A DNA stretch of 55,956 nt from Planktothrix sp. FACHB-1365 (GCF_014697575.1 NZ_JACJSC010000035.1:1-55956); one strand, 5' to 3'; shown: positions 33,298-44,198, counted from the first letter of the stretch. The notes: generated by a model not told the origin, from the sequence alone. A program made the numbers and translations.

Positions 33298-34767
33298 ATG
33301 ATGGCGACAGAACGTTTCAAAAAATTTACAATTTTGCATTCAAATGATATGCACGGAGACTTTCTCGCAGAAGCCAAGAGTGGAGAAGGTAATCTAATCG
33401 GGGGATTATCGCTGCTTTCTGGATATATCAATAAAGTCCGTCAAGAAGAGAAAAATGTGCTTTACACGATTTCTGGAGATATGCTCCAAGGCTCGATGAT
33501 TGATACGGAATTTAAGGGACTTTCAACAATAGAAATTATGAACTACCTAGCTCCAAATGTAGTGACGCTGGGTAATCATGAATTGGATTATGGATTCCCG
33601 CATTTATTGTTTCTGGAAAAGATGGCAAATTTTCCAATCGTTAATGCTAACTTGTATATTAAAAAGTACGGCAAACGATTGATGAGCCCCTATCTAATCC
33701 TGAATGTAGATGGATTTGATATCATGTTCATCGGGATCGTGACTGAAGAAGTTTTAAAAGCTTTAAAACTAGACACAAGTATTAGTACATTTGTGGGTTT
33801 GGAAGATGCCGCAGCCGAAGTTGGTAAAATTTGCAATACTTACAAAAATGAAGATATTGACCTAACAATTCTCTTGACCCACATTGGTTTTGAAGAAGAT
33901 AAAAAACTAGCGACGATGCTAGATCCAGCATGGGGTGTAGATATGATCATTGGCGGACATTCCCATACTTTTTTAGAACAACCTGCACAGGTTAACAACA
34001 TTTTGATCGCACAAGCTGCGGTAGGAACAGATCAAATTGGACGTTTCGACATTGTAGTAGATGATGATACTAACAGCATTGTGGAATGGAAATGGGAACT
34101 GGTTCCTATAAATAACACTGTTGCAGAGCCGGATGTTGTTTTGGAAAACTTTATCGCAACTTATAAAGAAGAAGTAGATCGCAAATATAACCGAATTATT
34201 AGTCGATTATCACGTGAACTGATTCATCCTAGCCGTGAAGTCGAAACTGCATTGGGTAACTTAATCACCGATGTTTTAGCCCAAACCGATTTGATTGATG
34301 TTGTTTTGATCGGAAGTGGTTCGATCCGGGGTACAAAATTAGGGCCTTTGGTCACTTTAGGCGATTTGAAAAAAACTTATCCTTACGATGGGCCCCTTTA
34401 TAAAGTGAAAATTACTGGGCTACAGATGAAAAACATATTTAGCTATATTATGAGACCCGAGAACAGAATCCCTGGTGAAGGGAATTGTTTCCAGGTTAAT
34501 AAAGGCATTCAGGCAATTTATAATGAAGCTGAGAAAAAACTAGACTCTCTCAGCATTAATGGAAACCCTGTACAAGACGATGCACAATATACGCTTTGTC
34601 TCCAGGAATATCATTACAAAAATTCAGTGATCAGTCTCAATATGAAACCTGAAGAGCTAGGTACTCCCAAGGTCGTGACCACATCGGCTCAACAAGTTCT
34701 GGAAGAATATCTAAGTTCTCATCAACTTTTAGATAACGAAGTTGAAGGAAGATTAGTCTACCAATAG
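33298..34767 (+). CDS. 5'-nucleotidase/UDP-sugar hydrolase-type metallophosphoesterase, cytosolic form
   Basis: A 489-residue two-domain enzyme of the UshA family. The metallophosphoesterase domain has the dimetal ligands D17 and H19 (LHSNDMHGD), SGDMLQGS, GNHELDYG, LLTHIGFEED and GGHSHTFLEQP. The C-terminal 5'-nucleotidase domain binds substrate (TALGNLITDVL, YPYDGPLYKVKITGLQMKN). It should hydrolyse nucleotides or related phosphoesters. Family members are usually periplasmic, but this one starts directly at the catalytic domain with no signal peptide, so it should stay in the cytosol. A CAGGAAAAAA ribosome site precedes ATG 33298; a second ATG is the next codon. It is isolated, with a long AT-rich leader, so horizontal acquisition is possible but unproven. 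Confidence 0.88.
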   Translation: MMATERFKKFTILHSNDMHGDFLAEAKSGEGNLIGGLSLLSGYINKVRQEEKNVLYTISGDMLQGSMIDTEFKGLSTIEIMNYLAPNVVTLGNHELDYGFPHLLFLEKMANFPIVNANLYIKKYGKRLMSPYLILNVDGFDIMFIGIVTEEVLKALKLDTSISTFVGLEDAAAEVGKICNTYKNEDIDLTILLTHIGFEEDKKLATMLDPAWGVDMIIGGHSHTFLEQPAQVNNILIAQAAVGTDQIGRFDIVVDDDTNSIVEWKWELVPINNTVAEPDVVLENFIATYKEEVDRKYNRIISRLSRELIHPSREVETALGNLITDVLAQTDLIDVVLIGSGSIRGTKLGPLVTLGDLKKTYPYDGPLYKVKITGLQMKNIFSYIMRPENRIPGEGNCFQVNKGIQAIYNEAEKKLDSLSINGNPVQDDAQYTLCLQEYHYKNSVISLNMKPEELGTPKVVTTSAQQVLEEYLSSHQLLDNEVEGRLVYQ

Positions 34768-35025
34768 GTCGGATTTCAGAATCAGATTGGGGACGAGTAA
34801 TCACTCAAGTTTCTACTGATCAAACCGCACACCATGAACGTGAGTTTGATAGAGTGCGATCGCCTAGTCAGTGCCTGTCGGATCAATCTTTTATAGGGTT
34901 GTGAGGAACAATCAAATCAAAACCCCAGGGAATCTGTAGGCGATCGCATCTGATTAAAAAATCTCTGCCAAATTGAACATACCCGGCATCGAAAAGTTTA
35001 CACCCTCGCCTGTCTAATCCCCTGA

Positions 35026-35775
35026 CTACTCCACAGGCTCAATACCAGCAGCACGAAGTTGAGCGATTAATTTCTCAGCCCGTTGACGTTCCTGATCAGC
35101 CCGTTGACGTTCCTGCTCAACTCGTTGACGTTCCTGCTCAACTCGTTCAGCACCCCACAATAGTAAATTTCCCTGCTCATCCCACCAGCGCAACCAATAG
35201 CCTTGACGGTTTTGGCGGTTTCCTTCCCATACCCCCAAAAACAACTGCATTTCTGCTATCCAAAACCAGCCTTGCTCATTTGCTGACTCCAGCCAATAGC
35301 GTTGATTATCCCCGAAACGGTAGAGTTCTAAAATTCCGGTTTGGAGGTCAAAAATTCCATAATTGGGTACTTTCAAAACCTGTTCATAGAAGAAAAATTT
35401 CCCAGGAGGATAGGTTTCTTTAACGGAATATTCTCCTCCGTCAGTATCGGATAAAAACTCTAACACTAGGGCTGGAATATTCCCCTGTAAATGGGGGGTA
35501 TAACTGCGAAAAACTTCTTCTCGACTAACCGTAATGGGGTGAATATAAGCCCAATCTGGAGCTTTTATCGCTAATTTACCATTAATCGTGGCACAAATCC
35601 CATAGTTTGTGGGAGTAAGGGCAGTTTCCGGTAGTTTTCCGGCAAGTTGTAAACCTTCGGTTAAGGCGGCAGCAAGGGCGGGTTGATTAATATTATCCAC
35701 TGGGTCATCGGGTAGCACAAAATCATCTGGCAACTTTTCCCAAGTAATAGTGTAGTTAGGGGAGGTAGCTAACAT
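35026..35775 (-). CDS. Uma2-family (DUF820) PD-(D/E)XK nuclease-like protein with Arg/Glu coiled-coil tail
   Basis: 249 residues. The Uma2 fold is a restriction-endonuclease-like family greatly expanded in cyanobacteria; substrates are unknown. Core elements seen are APDWAYIHP, the acidic strand LVLEFLSDTDGGEYS and FFYEQVLKVPNYGIFD. The canonical motif is partly degenerate: the residue after the LEF strand is SDTDGG rather than SP.T, and the Lys-Tyr pair is replaced by FFYEQ. The C-terminus is a heptad-like repeat of RVEQERQR units ending QLRAAGIEPVE, a feature of this subgroup. It is next to a second Uma2 gene on the same strand (50 bp apart) and may share a transcript with it. Confidence 0.8.
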   Translation of the reverse strand: MLATSPNYTITWEKLPDDFVLPDDPVDNINQPALAAALTEGLQLAGKLPETALTPTNYGICATINGKLAIKAPDWAYIHPITVSREEVFRSYTPHLQGNIPALVLEFLSDTDGGEYSVKETYPPGKFFFYEQVLKVPNYGIFDLQTGILELYRFGDNQRYWLESANEQGWFWIAEMQLFLGVWEGNRQNRQGYWLRWWDEQGNLLLWGAERVEQERQRVEQERQRADQERQRAEKLIAQLRAAGIEPVE

Positions 35776-35825
35776 GATTATCCGTGCAAGGGTAGTGAAT
35801 TTTTATTATTATATCAATTAACGGC

Positions 35826-36446
35826 TTAACTGTCAACAAATTCCTCCCTATTGTCTTCAAGAAAAACAACATCTTCGTACAACAAAGAAATAGGACAATG
35901 GAAATTAACGCTGGTTAAGTGAACTTCCAAATCTGTCTCGTTGGTAGCAGTTTCTTCCAGGGAATAAGCAGTGAGTTCCCATTTTTCTTTCTCATTGAGT
36001 CGATAACAATCTACACTCATTGTTTCTGCTTCAATCAAAACATATTCTTTTAAAGTATCAATGCGACGATAATTCCTAAATTTTTTTCCCTGATCAATCT
36101 GTTCTGTGCCGGGTGACAATACTTCTACAATTAGACAAGGATGATAGACAACCTGGCGAGCTCTTTGATCTCGACTATCACAAGTGACCATGACATCGGG
36201 ATAGTGAAAGGGGCCATTTTGTGAAACTCCCACTTTAGCATCTGCCATGAAGACTTTACATCCCTTACCCCGTAGGTGATTTTTGAGCGCGGAGGCGAGG
36301 TTTAAGGCAATAGAGTTATGGGGAAGAGTTCCCCCAGTCATGGCAAAGACTTGCCCATTCATGTATTCATACTTCAGGGGTTGTTGTTCTTCCCATTTTA
36401 GGTATTCCTGGGGAGTCATAAGTTGGGGTTGGGGATGAGCGAGCAT
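35826..36446 (-). CDS. Uma2-family (DUF820) endonuclease-like protein
   Basis: Start chosen at ATG 36446 (MLAHPQPQLMTPQEYLKWEE, the usual Uma2 opening); the frame is open 51 bp further. The 206-residue protein has the full nuclease-like pattern: KYEYMNGQVFAMTGGTLPH, HYPDVMVTCD (catalytic Asp), the acidic strand CLIVEVLSPGTEQIDQGKKF and YRRIDTLKEYVLI. It looks catalytically complete, unlike the neighbour downstream. The family is a frequent genomic hitch-hiker in cyanobacteria, with unknown physiological role. No toxin-antitoxin partner is visible. Confidence 0.85.
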   Translation of the reverse strand: MLAHPQPQLMTPQEYLKWEEQQPLKYEYMNGQVFAMTGGTLPHNSIALNLASALKNHLRGKGCKVFMADAKVGVSQNGPFHYPDVMVTCDSRDQRARQVVYHPCLIVEVLSPGTEQIDQGKKFRNYRRIDTLKEYVLIEAETMSVDCYRLNEKEKWELTAYSLEETATNETDLEVHLTSVNFHCPISLLYEDVVFLEDNREEFVDS

Positions 36447-36523
36447 CAGGTATTTATCCTTTAAATTTGACACTTCTGCTATTAAGTTGTAGATCACTTA
36501 AGTGGGCATAGCCCACCGTAAGT

Positions 36524-37396
36524 TTAGATATATTTTTTTAAGAATAGTTCTAACTGTTGCAGTCGGTCTGGGGGAATTTGATTCAGGGGGGTTAAGATGG
36601 CATATTTTAATGCTGAATGAGCTTCAGAAGAAGGTAAATTATCCTTTAAGCGACTGACGGTTTCTTGAATCACTTTTTGAGCATTGACGGCATTTTTATG
36701 TAAATTTTGAATCACCATTTCTACGGTGACATGATCATGATCGGGATGCCAACAATCATAATCCGTGACTAACGCTAAAGTAGTATAAGCAATTTCCGCT
36801 TCTCTGGCTAATTTTGCTTCGGTTAAATTGGTCATCCCAATAATGGTGCCCCCCCAACTGCGATATAAATTAGATTCAGCTTTAGTAGAAAAGGCTGGCC
36901 CCTCCATACAGACATAGGTTCCCGATAAATGATAATCTATATCAGGTAAATTTAAACTAGCGATCGCTTGTCCCAAAATTTTTGAAAGATGAGAACAAAA
37001 GGGATGACCGAAACCGATATGAGCCACAACTCCTTCACCAAAAAAGGTAGAATTTCGTTGATAAGTTCGATCAATAAATTGATCAGGAACAACTAAATCT
37101 AAGGGTTTAACCTCTTCTTTTAAAGACCCCACAGCCGAAGCAGAAATAATATACTCAACGCCTAAACTTTTCAGCGCGTAAATATTAGCACGATAGGGTA
37201 ATTCTGTCGGTAAAAATTTATGGTTTCGTCCATGTCGAGCTAAAAATGCAACTCGCATTCCTTCTAAGGTTCCCACTAAAATTGCATCGGAAGGATGACC
37301 AAAGGGAGTATCGAGGTGTAGTTCCTCCACATCGGTAAATGCCTCCATCTTATATAATCCACTTCCCCCAATAATACCGATTTTTACTGCGCTCAT
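36524..37396 (-). CDS. mtnP: S-methyl-5'-thioadenosine phosphorylase
   Basis: Cleaves methylthioadenosine with phosphate to adenine and 5-methylthioribose-1-phosphate, the first step of methionine salvage. 290 residues, normal length. Motifs: [42 protein letters not shown] (phosphate site), [14 protein letters not shown], and the adenine/ribose pocket [20 protein letters not shown] with [11 protein letters not shown], where the Asp favours 6-amino purines. ATG 37396 is clear. Cytoplasmic, intact. Other salvage genes are not adjacent. Confidence 0.95.
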   Translation of the reverse strand: MSAVKIGIIGGSGLYKMEAFTDVEELHLDTPFGHPSDAILVGTLEGMRVAFLARHGRNHKFLPTELPYRANIYALKSLGVEYIISASAVGSLKEEVKPLDLVVPDQFIDRTYQRNSTFFGEGVVAHIGFGHPFCSHLSKILGQAIASLNLPDIDYHLSGTYVCMEGPAFSTKAESNLYRSWGGTIIGMTNLTEAKLAREAEIAYTTLALVTDYDCWHPDHDHVTVEMVIQNLHKNAVNAQKVIQETVSRLKDNLPSSEAHSALKYAILTPLNQIPPDRLQQLELFLKKYI

Positions 37397-37534
37397 TGTT
37401 CGTTTCCTTGACCAAGTTGTACTTAAGTATTGTACCGAAAATGGATCATGATTTACTCCCGAAAGTGGGGGATTTTCTTCACGGGGTTAGAATAACATCC
37501 CTTGTAAGATGTCCCCTTCTTCGTTAAGCTATTA

Positions 37535-37569
37535 ATCAGTCATCAGTCATCAGTCATCAGTTATCAGTG
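37535..37569. repeat. ATCAGTC heptamer array
   Basis: Five tandem 7-bp units (ATCAGTC three times, then ATCAGTT and ATCAGTG). They lie in the divergent region between mtnP and the glycosidase gene and are followed near 37620-37660 by scattered AACTGATCA/TAACTGATA units of the same family. Confidence 0.75.
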
Positions 37570-37683
37570 AAAGAAGTTAAATTAAGACTTGACTGATTAA
37601 TGATCACTGTCAACGATTTCATAACTGGTAACTGATCACTATTTACTGATAACTGATATTAGTCATCTTCTCCAACACAAAGC

Positions 37684-39333
37684 ATGAATTGGAACTCCAT
37701 TCAACAACAGAATCGTTTTTGGTCTATGAAAATCAAAAGGTTAAAATCTTTAACTCGTTCAGTTCACAATCACATTCAACGATTTAGACTCGGAAAAATT
37801 ACCCGTTTTCAACGCTATTTTGCTTTATCCCTCTGTTGTGTTTTTCTAGGATTAACCTTAATTCAATTTCCCGTGCTTTCCACTTCCGTTAATATCGCTA
37901 CATTCAGACAAGAACAATCGGATAATTTATTAGCTCAAGGAATTGTTAATCCTGCGAGTGGGATTAGTCATCAACGAGAATTTCGTGGGGTTTGGGTCGC
38001 TACCGTTGCCAATATTGATTGGCCGTCTAAATCTAATTTATCCGTTGATCAACAAAAATTTGAACTCATTGCCATCTTAAATCGGATGCAAGAATTAAAC
38101 TTAAATGCGTTAATTCTGCAAGTTCGTCCCAATGGTGATGCGTTGTATAGTTCCAGTATAGAACCTTGGAGTGCGTGGTTAACCGGATCTCAAGGAACTC
38201 CCCCAAATCCCTATTATGATCCGCTACAATTTGCCATTGAAGAAGCTCATAAACGTAATATTGAATTACACGCTTGGTTTAATCCCTATCGCGCTAGATT
38301 AAGAGGAAATGCTCCCTTTGCACCGAATCACATGGCGTCAAGATTCCCCCAATATGCCTATCAATATGGGGATTTAGTTTGGATGGAACCCGGTGCGCGG
38401 GAAGTTCAAGATCAAACCTTTAATGTAATTATGGATGTGGTACAACGGTATGATATTGATGGCATCCATTTAGATGATTATTTCTATCCCTATCCTAAAG
38501 ATGGTATTCCATTTCCTGATAGTCAAATCTATAATGCCTATCGTGCTGCGGGTGGAACATTAGGGTTAAAAGATTGGCGCCGTCAAAATGTTAATCTGAT
38601 GATTAAACGCATTCATGATGGTATTAAAGCGACGAAACCTTATGTTAAATTTGGCATTAGTCCCTTTGGAATTTATCGCCCCGGCGCAGCACCTGGAACT
38701 GTAGGATTAGATCAATATGATTCTCTCTACGCTGATGTGAAATTATGGATAGAACAAGGATGGATGGATTATTTATCCCCTCAATTGTATTGGAAAATTG
38801 ATCCGCCTCAACAAAGTTATCCAGTATTATTAGATTGGTGGTTACAACATAATCCCCAGCGACGTCATGTTTATACGGGAAATGCTCTGTATCGAATTGA
38901 CAACGAATGGCCTGTCTCTGAACTGCAACGACAGGTGGCGATTTCTCGACAAAGATTGGCTCAATTATCTTTAGGAAATATCTTTTTTAGTATGAAGATT
39001 TTCCGCGATAATCGTCAAGGGGTTAATGATATTTTCAAAAGTGTGATTTATCCCACCCCAGCCTTAGTTCCCCCCATGCCTTGGTTGGATAATCAACCTC
39101 CTCAAACTCCCAGTGATATTCAAGTAAGTTCAGGGATGATTTCTTGGAGTCCTTCTGCTGAAACCGATATCCGCTCTTGGGCAATTTATCAACAATTTTC
39201 TAACGGTTGGCAGTTAGTTAAAGTTGTGGATAAAAATACAACTTCTATTCGGGTTAACCCTGGAAGTTATGCCATTCGTGCGGTGGATAGAATGGGGAAT
39301 GAAAGCCTTGAACAAGTTGTTTCTGTGTCTTAA
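37684..39333 (+). CDS. glycosyl hydrolase-like 10 (GHL10/DUF187) exported protein
   Basis: 549 residues. A basic N-terminus of about 40 residues is followed by a hydrophobic segment (RYFALSLCCVFLGLTLIQFP) that acts as signal anchor or uncleaved signal peptide. The TIM-barrel GHL10 domain covers about 95-430. It starts with EFRGVWVATVANIDWPSK and includes LQVRPNGDALYSS, the acidic cluster YDIDGIHLDDYFYPYP and KFGISPFGIYRPG. A C-terminal fibronectin III-like domain follows (PPQTPSDIQVSSG to VDRMGNES). Related enzymes act on cell-surface glycans or peptidoglycan glycan strands. Substrate here unknown. ATG 37684 is used; an internal Met at residue 16 is possible. Confidence 0.85.
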   Translation: MNWNSIQQQNRFWSMKIKRLKSLTRSVHNHIQRFRLGKITRFQRYFALSLCCVFLGLTLIQFPVLSTSVNIATFRQEQSDNLLAQGIVNPASGISHQREFRGVWVATVANIDWPSKSNLSVDQQKFELIAILNRMQELNLNALILQVRPNGDALYSSSIEPWSAWLTGSQGTPPNPYYDPLQFAIEEAHKRNIELHAWFNPYRARLRGNAPFAPNHMASRFPQYAYQYGDLVWMEPGAREVQDQTFNVIMDVVQRYDIDGIHLDDYFYPYPKDGIPFPDSQIYNAYRAAGGTLGLKDWRRQNVNLMIKRIHDGIKATKPYVKFGISPFGIYRPGAAPGTVGLDQYDSLYADVKLWIEQGWMDYLSPQLYWKIDPPQQSYPVLLDWWLQHNPQRRHVYTGNALYRIDNEWPVSELQRQVAISRQRLAQLSLGNIFFSMKIFRDNRQGVNDIFKSVIYPTPALVPPMPWLDNQPPQTPSDIQVSSGMISWSPSAETDIRSWAIYQQFSNGWQLVKVVDKNTTSIRVNPGSYAIRAVDRMGNESLEQVVSVS

Positions 39334-39378
39334 TTCACCCGATATTAAACACAGCTTTCAACCCTAAATTGTAAAATT

Positions 39379-39405
39379 GTAGGGGCGAGGTCACCTCGCC
39401 CTAAC
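39379..39405. repeat. interspersed GGGGCGAGGTCACCTCGCCC palindrome
   Basis: AGGGGCGAGGT and ACCTCGCCCT pair around a single C. This GTAGGGGCGAGG motif is a recurrent interspersed palindrome in filamentous cyanobacteria. Located 46 bp after the glycosidase stop, it may terminate that transcript. Confidence 0.6.
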
Positions 39406-39426
39406 ACTGAGACAGAAATATAATAC

Positions 39427-39521
39427 GAAATCCCCTTATAGATGCTACAGATGATCCCCCCCAACCCCCCTTAAAAAGGGGGGAGATGTGTAGCATACAT
39501 TTAAGGATGGAATATAAGTTA
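39427..39521. mobile_element. MITE-like repeat, copy 1
   Basis: About 95 bp closely matching 46809-46899. Shared blocks are ACGCTACAGATGATCCCCCC or its variant GATGCTACAGATGATCC, a central CCCCCCTTAAAAAGGGGGG hairpin and the end ATTTAAGGATGGAATATAA. No coding capacity. The two copies differ at scattered bases, which supports an interspersed element and not a segmental duplication. Confidence 0.65.
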
Positions 39522-39713
39522 GGGTAAATCAAATCATAGGTATAGAGAATCTGTAGAAATAAGATAAGTTTTTATAATTAAAATTTGATAATTATTCCGT
39601 TTTTTAAAAGATTGTCATGAAATCCTGAAATTTGATTGAGAATTTCTCTCAAGTAGTTGACGAGATTATAGGGGTTCTGATAGACTATAAAAAACACCAC
39701 CCAAGGGGTTATT

Positions 39714-39824
39714 GTGTCTATAGGCAAAAATAGAGGCTACAACCCTGATTACACCGTCAAATATCCAGATTTTCTGACTGAATTTATGTCTGGCGATGCA
39801 CGAGTTTTTTGGAAAATACCTTAA
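39714..39824 (+). pseudogene. 36-codon fragment of unknown origin
   Basis: From GTG 39714 the frame reads MSIGKNRGYNPDYTVKYPDF then LTEFMSGDARVFWKIP and stops. Composition looks protein-like (charged/aromatic alternation) but I cannot assign a family. It is probably the remnant of a transposase or of a gene removed by rearrangement. Confidence 0.3.
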
Positions 39825-39882
39825 GCAGCTTAGGGGTATCTTGACAAAATCACCATTTTATGCTCAAGACTTAAATGAAAGA

Positions 39883-41505
39883 TTAATCATCCTCTAGTTG
39901 TAGCAACTGTTCATCGAGAGTTCGTAAACGTCCTTGGACAATAGCTTCCGACAAAATCCGCTTTCGCAAAGCTTCATTGAGAACCCCTTTTTCCGCTAAG
40001 ATTAAACGGCGACGAATGGCATCCAATTTACTAATATAATCGCCTGTAGAATCCTCCAACTCCCCAGAACGACGATTATAAAATTCTCGCAAAGACTTTT
40101 CTGCTCCGGCTACTTTCACCTGATAGCGTGACCGCATTTCTTCATAAACCGATTTTGGCAATATTCCCGACTTTAATAACCCTTCTAATTCATCCTGTGC
40201 AGCCTTCGCCGTAATTAATTCAGCTTGCCATTCTTCCATCTGCTCTTGAGTTGGGGAAACCGTCGATAACTTTAAACGTTTCACCACCCAAGGTAAACTT
40301 AAACCCTGGCCGACTAACGACACCAGCACACTTCCAAAAACCAGTGTAATTAGAATATCTCGTCCTGGGAGTGTCGGGGGTAAACTCAACGCTAAAGCCA
40401 TAGAAAGTGAGCCTTTAATATTACCAAAAAACAGTAAATGTTGCCAACGCAACGGAATGGGACGGTCAAACCAACGAACTATTGCTAATAGGGGATAAAC
40501 CGTCAAAACTCGCCCGACTTGATACGCTAAAACAGCAAGTAAAACCGCAGGTAAAGTTTGCCAGAACGTTAATAAATTGATCTCTACTCCAATTAATAGA
40601 AAAATAAAAGTATTGACCGTAAAACTCGCGTATTCCCAGAAACTCAATAACGTGATGCGACTCGAAGCGGTGGTTTGACGAGAAAGCCCCAAATTTCCAA
40701 AAATTAATCCCGCCACCACCACCGCCACCGCACCGGATACCCCTAGAAATTGTCCCGCCTGAAACGTTCCTAATGCTACGGCGACTGTTAGTAATAAACT
40801 ATTAAGAGGATCATCTAAACGGGCAAATACAGGGATGGTTAAATAACCTAAAACTAACCCGACTATACTGCCTCCAATAGAGATAAATAGCAGTTGCTGG
40901 ATACCGTCTTGGAACGTGAGTGAACCCGTTGAATAAACTTGTGAAATCAGATTAAAACCGACCAAAGCCGCCGCATCATTAAACAAGGTTTCTCCTTCGA
41001 CAATGGTAGAGAGTCGAGAGGGAACGGGGATTTCTTTAAATACCGCAATCATGGAAACTGTATCCGTATTTGCCAGAATCACTCCAATAAATGCAGCAGG
41101 TATCCAACCTAATCCCAACCCAAATTTTAACAGAACTGCGATAATTGCACTTGAAAGAATAGCTCCTGGGCCAGCTAAAAGGGCAATGGGTTTAAAGGTA
41201 CTACGGAGACGACTAACATCGGTATTAATTCCCGCATCAAAGATCAGAATCGGTAAAAATAGATTTAAAACCAGGGACGGGTCTAAACCAATGGGACGAG
41301 ACATTAATTCTGTAAAGGGTAAACCCGCTAAAACTAAACCTGTAACATAAGGAATTCCTACCCGGCGCGATAATAAAGCTACAATCGTCGCAACCAGTAG
41401 GAGAATAATTGAAATCCTGACTAATTCGGTAACATCCACTCTCGATACTGGTAATAAGTTTTTGTATGATGGACTAAGATTGCCAGAAGCTAATATTGAT
41501 GTCAA
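39883..41505 (-). CDS. CPA1-family Na+/H+ antiporter (NhaP type)
   Basis: A 540-residue membrane protein. About 12 transmembrane segments cover residues 25-410, and a cytoplasmic C-terminal helical domain of about 130 residues follows. The ion-binding signature is VEGETLFNDAAALVGFNL (conserved Asp of CPA1), with ANTDTVSMIAVFKEIPVPSR before it. Family members exchange cytoplasmic Na+ or K+ for protons. The first ATG (41505) is only 19 bp from the divergent RCK gene start. A GTG at about residue 24 (VDVTELVRISI, just before the first helix) is a reasonable alternative start that would leave room for promoters. Confidence 0.88.
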   Translation of the reverse strand: MTSILASGNLSPSYKNLLPVSRVDVTELVRISIILLLVATIVALLSRRVGIPYVTGLVLAGLPFTELMSRPIGLDPSLVLNLFLPILIFDAGINTDVSRLRSTFKPIALLAGPGAILSSAIIAVLLKFGLGLGWIPAAFIGVILANTDTVSMIAVFKEIPVPSRLSTIVEGETLFNDAAALVGFNLISQVYSTGSLTFQDGIQQLLFISIGGSIVGLVLGYLTIPVFARLDDPLNSLLLTVAVALGTFQAGQFLGVSGAVAVVVAGLIFGNLGLSRQTTASSRITLLSFWEYASFTVNTFIFLLIGVEINLLTFWQTLPAVLLAVLAYQVGRVLTVYPLLAIVRWFDRPIPLRWQHLLFFGNIKGSLSMALALSLPPTLPGRDILITLVFGSVLVSLVGQGLSLPWVVKRLKLSTVSPTQEQMEEWQAELITAKAAQDELEGLLKSGILPKSVYEEMRSRYQVKVAGAEKSLREFYNRRSGELEDSTGDYISKLDAIRRRLILAEKGVLNEALRKRILSEAIVQGRLRTLDEQLLQLEDD

Positions 41506-41524
41506 CCCAGGATGAGGTGTTGCT

Positions 41525-42199
41525 ATGTATGTTCTGATTGGTGGCGGTGGCTTAGTGGGGTTGAGTTTAGCTCAAAAAGTGTTAGAATTGGGGCATACTG
41601 TAGCGGTTATTGATATTGATCCGAACGCCTGTCGTTATGCACGGGAAAAAATTGGCGCAATGGCATTTGAAGGCAGTGCAGTGAGTACCGATGTGTTATT
41701 AGAAGCGGGTATTCGTAAAGCCAATTCCTTAGCGGCGGCACTTAGAAGTGATGCGCTGAACTTAGCAATGGTGACTCTGGCGAAACATTATGGCGTTCCT
41801 CATATTATCAGTCGAATGCGACACCCAGATTTTGCTCAACCTCTGCGTTTAGCGGGTGCAAATCATATTATTAGTACCGTTGAACTGGGGGTTTCTACGA
41901 TGGTGAATGCCATTGAATATCCTCAAGTAGACTCGATGATGCACTTTGAGCAAGGACAAATTGAAGTCTTAAAATTAGCCATTCCGAAAAATTGTTATGT
42001 AGCGGGTCGGAGTGTGGCGGAAATTGCTCAAGATTCTCGGTTTCCAACGGGTTCTTTAATTATTGGTTATCAACCTCATCCCCAAGATGATTTAATGATT
42101 CCCAATGGGAGTACAGTTTTAGAACCGGGTTCAACGATATTGATTGTTACAAAGCCGGGAACATTACATCAAGTGATTGATTTTATTGAAGGTTATTAA
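41525..42199 (+). CDS. TrkA/KtrA-type RCK regulatory protein
   Basis: 224 residues with an RCK_N Rossmann domain (GGGGLVGLSLAQKVLELGHT, VIDIDPNACRYA, about 1-135) and an RCK_C ligand domain (about 140-224). It binds NAD(H) or adenine nucleotides and gates K+ transporters or antiporters. No membrane segment. Divergent from the CPA1 antiporter with 19 bp between annotated starts, so it is the likely regulator of that transporter. A TrkH/KtrB channel is not present in the window. Confidence 0.85.
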   Translation: MYVLIGGGGLVGLSLAQKVLELGHTVAVIDIDPNACRYAREKIGAMAFEGSAVSTDVLLEAGIRKANSLAAALRSDALNLAMVTLAKHYGVPHIISRMRHPDFAQPLRLAGANHIISTVELGVSTMVNAIEYPQVDSMMHFEQGQIEVLKLAIPKNCYVAGRSVAEIAQDSRFPTGSLIIGYQPHPQDDLMIPNGSTVLEPGSTILIVTKPGTLHQVIDFIEGY

Positions 42200-42272
42200 C
42201 GGTTTATGGTTTTAACTTGCGAGTGGGTAAATGCACCCTAGTTGATGATGATAGATGAGTAAGTATGGAGTT

Positions 42273-42462
42273 GTTCTACAACTGATTTCACGAAATGACT
42301 AGAATTAGATTTCTAGTTATTGCTTTTTCCAATAAAGTAGCGGTGTGATGAGAACCGCTACTCTTCTGAATTGGATGAGATAAAGGCTTAGGATATTAAC
42401 GTTGTCAGACAAGTATTAACTTAAGCCTTGAGATGTTTTGACACTAATTTCAGCATCATTTC
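42273..42462. repeat. downstream repeat of the PEP-CTERM gene pair, copy 1
   Basis: This stretch closely matches 44199-44389. Common blocks include GTTCTACAACTGATT, CTTTTTCCAATAAA, TAGCGGTGTGATGAG and TCAGCATCATTTCTTAGTGA. The similarity continues into the 3' coding ends of both genes. CGGTGTGATGAGAACCG (42339-42355) can form a hairpin and may terminate the gene. Confidence 0.7.
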
Positions 42463-43918
<1,456 letters not shown>

Positions 43919-44048
43919 TGATAAAATTCTCTATAATTACCCGGATAAAGGATGTTTAAGCTTTTTCTCTTAGGGAGAAGTTCATCAATTTTTTTAGGGA
44001 TAAAATTTGTGAGTTTCAGGACAAGATAGAATAGCCCCGTGTAAAATT

Positions 44049-44081
44049 AAAAACCCAGTTTCTTGATGAAACTAGGTTTTT
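44049..44081 (-). terminator. hairpin downstream of the second PEP-CTERM gene
   Basis: AAAAACCCAGTTTC and GAAACTAGGTTTTT pair around TTGAT with one mismatch. On either strand it ends in a T-tract, so it could terminate transcripts from 44390 (minus), although it lies about 310 bp after that stop. Confidence 0.5.
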
Positions 44082-44198
44082 GGGGTGTACCCAAGAGGGA
44101 TTACACACAACTATATATAAGTGATTTAAAATTTTATTTGAGTTGTTAAGGAGTTAACTTATCCTTAAAGATAATAGTAATTGATGTTTGAGCATAAA

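Larger units (their letters stand above)
39334..39882. other. 550-bp intergenic region with interspersed repeats
   Basis: It holds a GTAGGGGCGAGGTCACCTCG-type palindrome (39379-39405), a MITE-like 95-bp element (39427-39521) and a short decayed frame (39714-39824), described separately. The stretch 39525-39710 has no recognisable feature. Confidence 0.6.

Noticed and set aside
34768-35025. Gap after the nucleotidase checked for a tRNA or other RNA gene
   Set aside because: No cloverleaf-like arms or conserved tRNA blocks; only two HIP1-type GCGATCGC-like sites are present.
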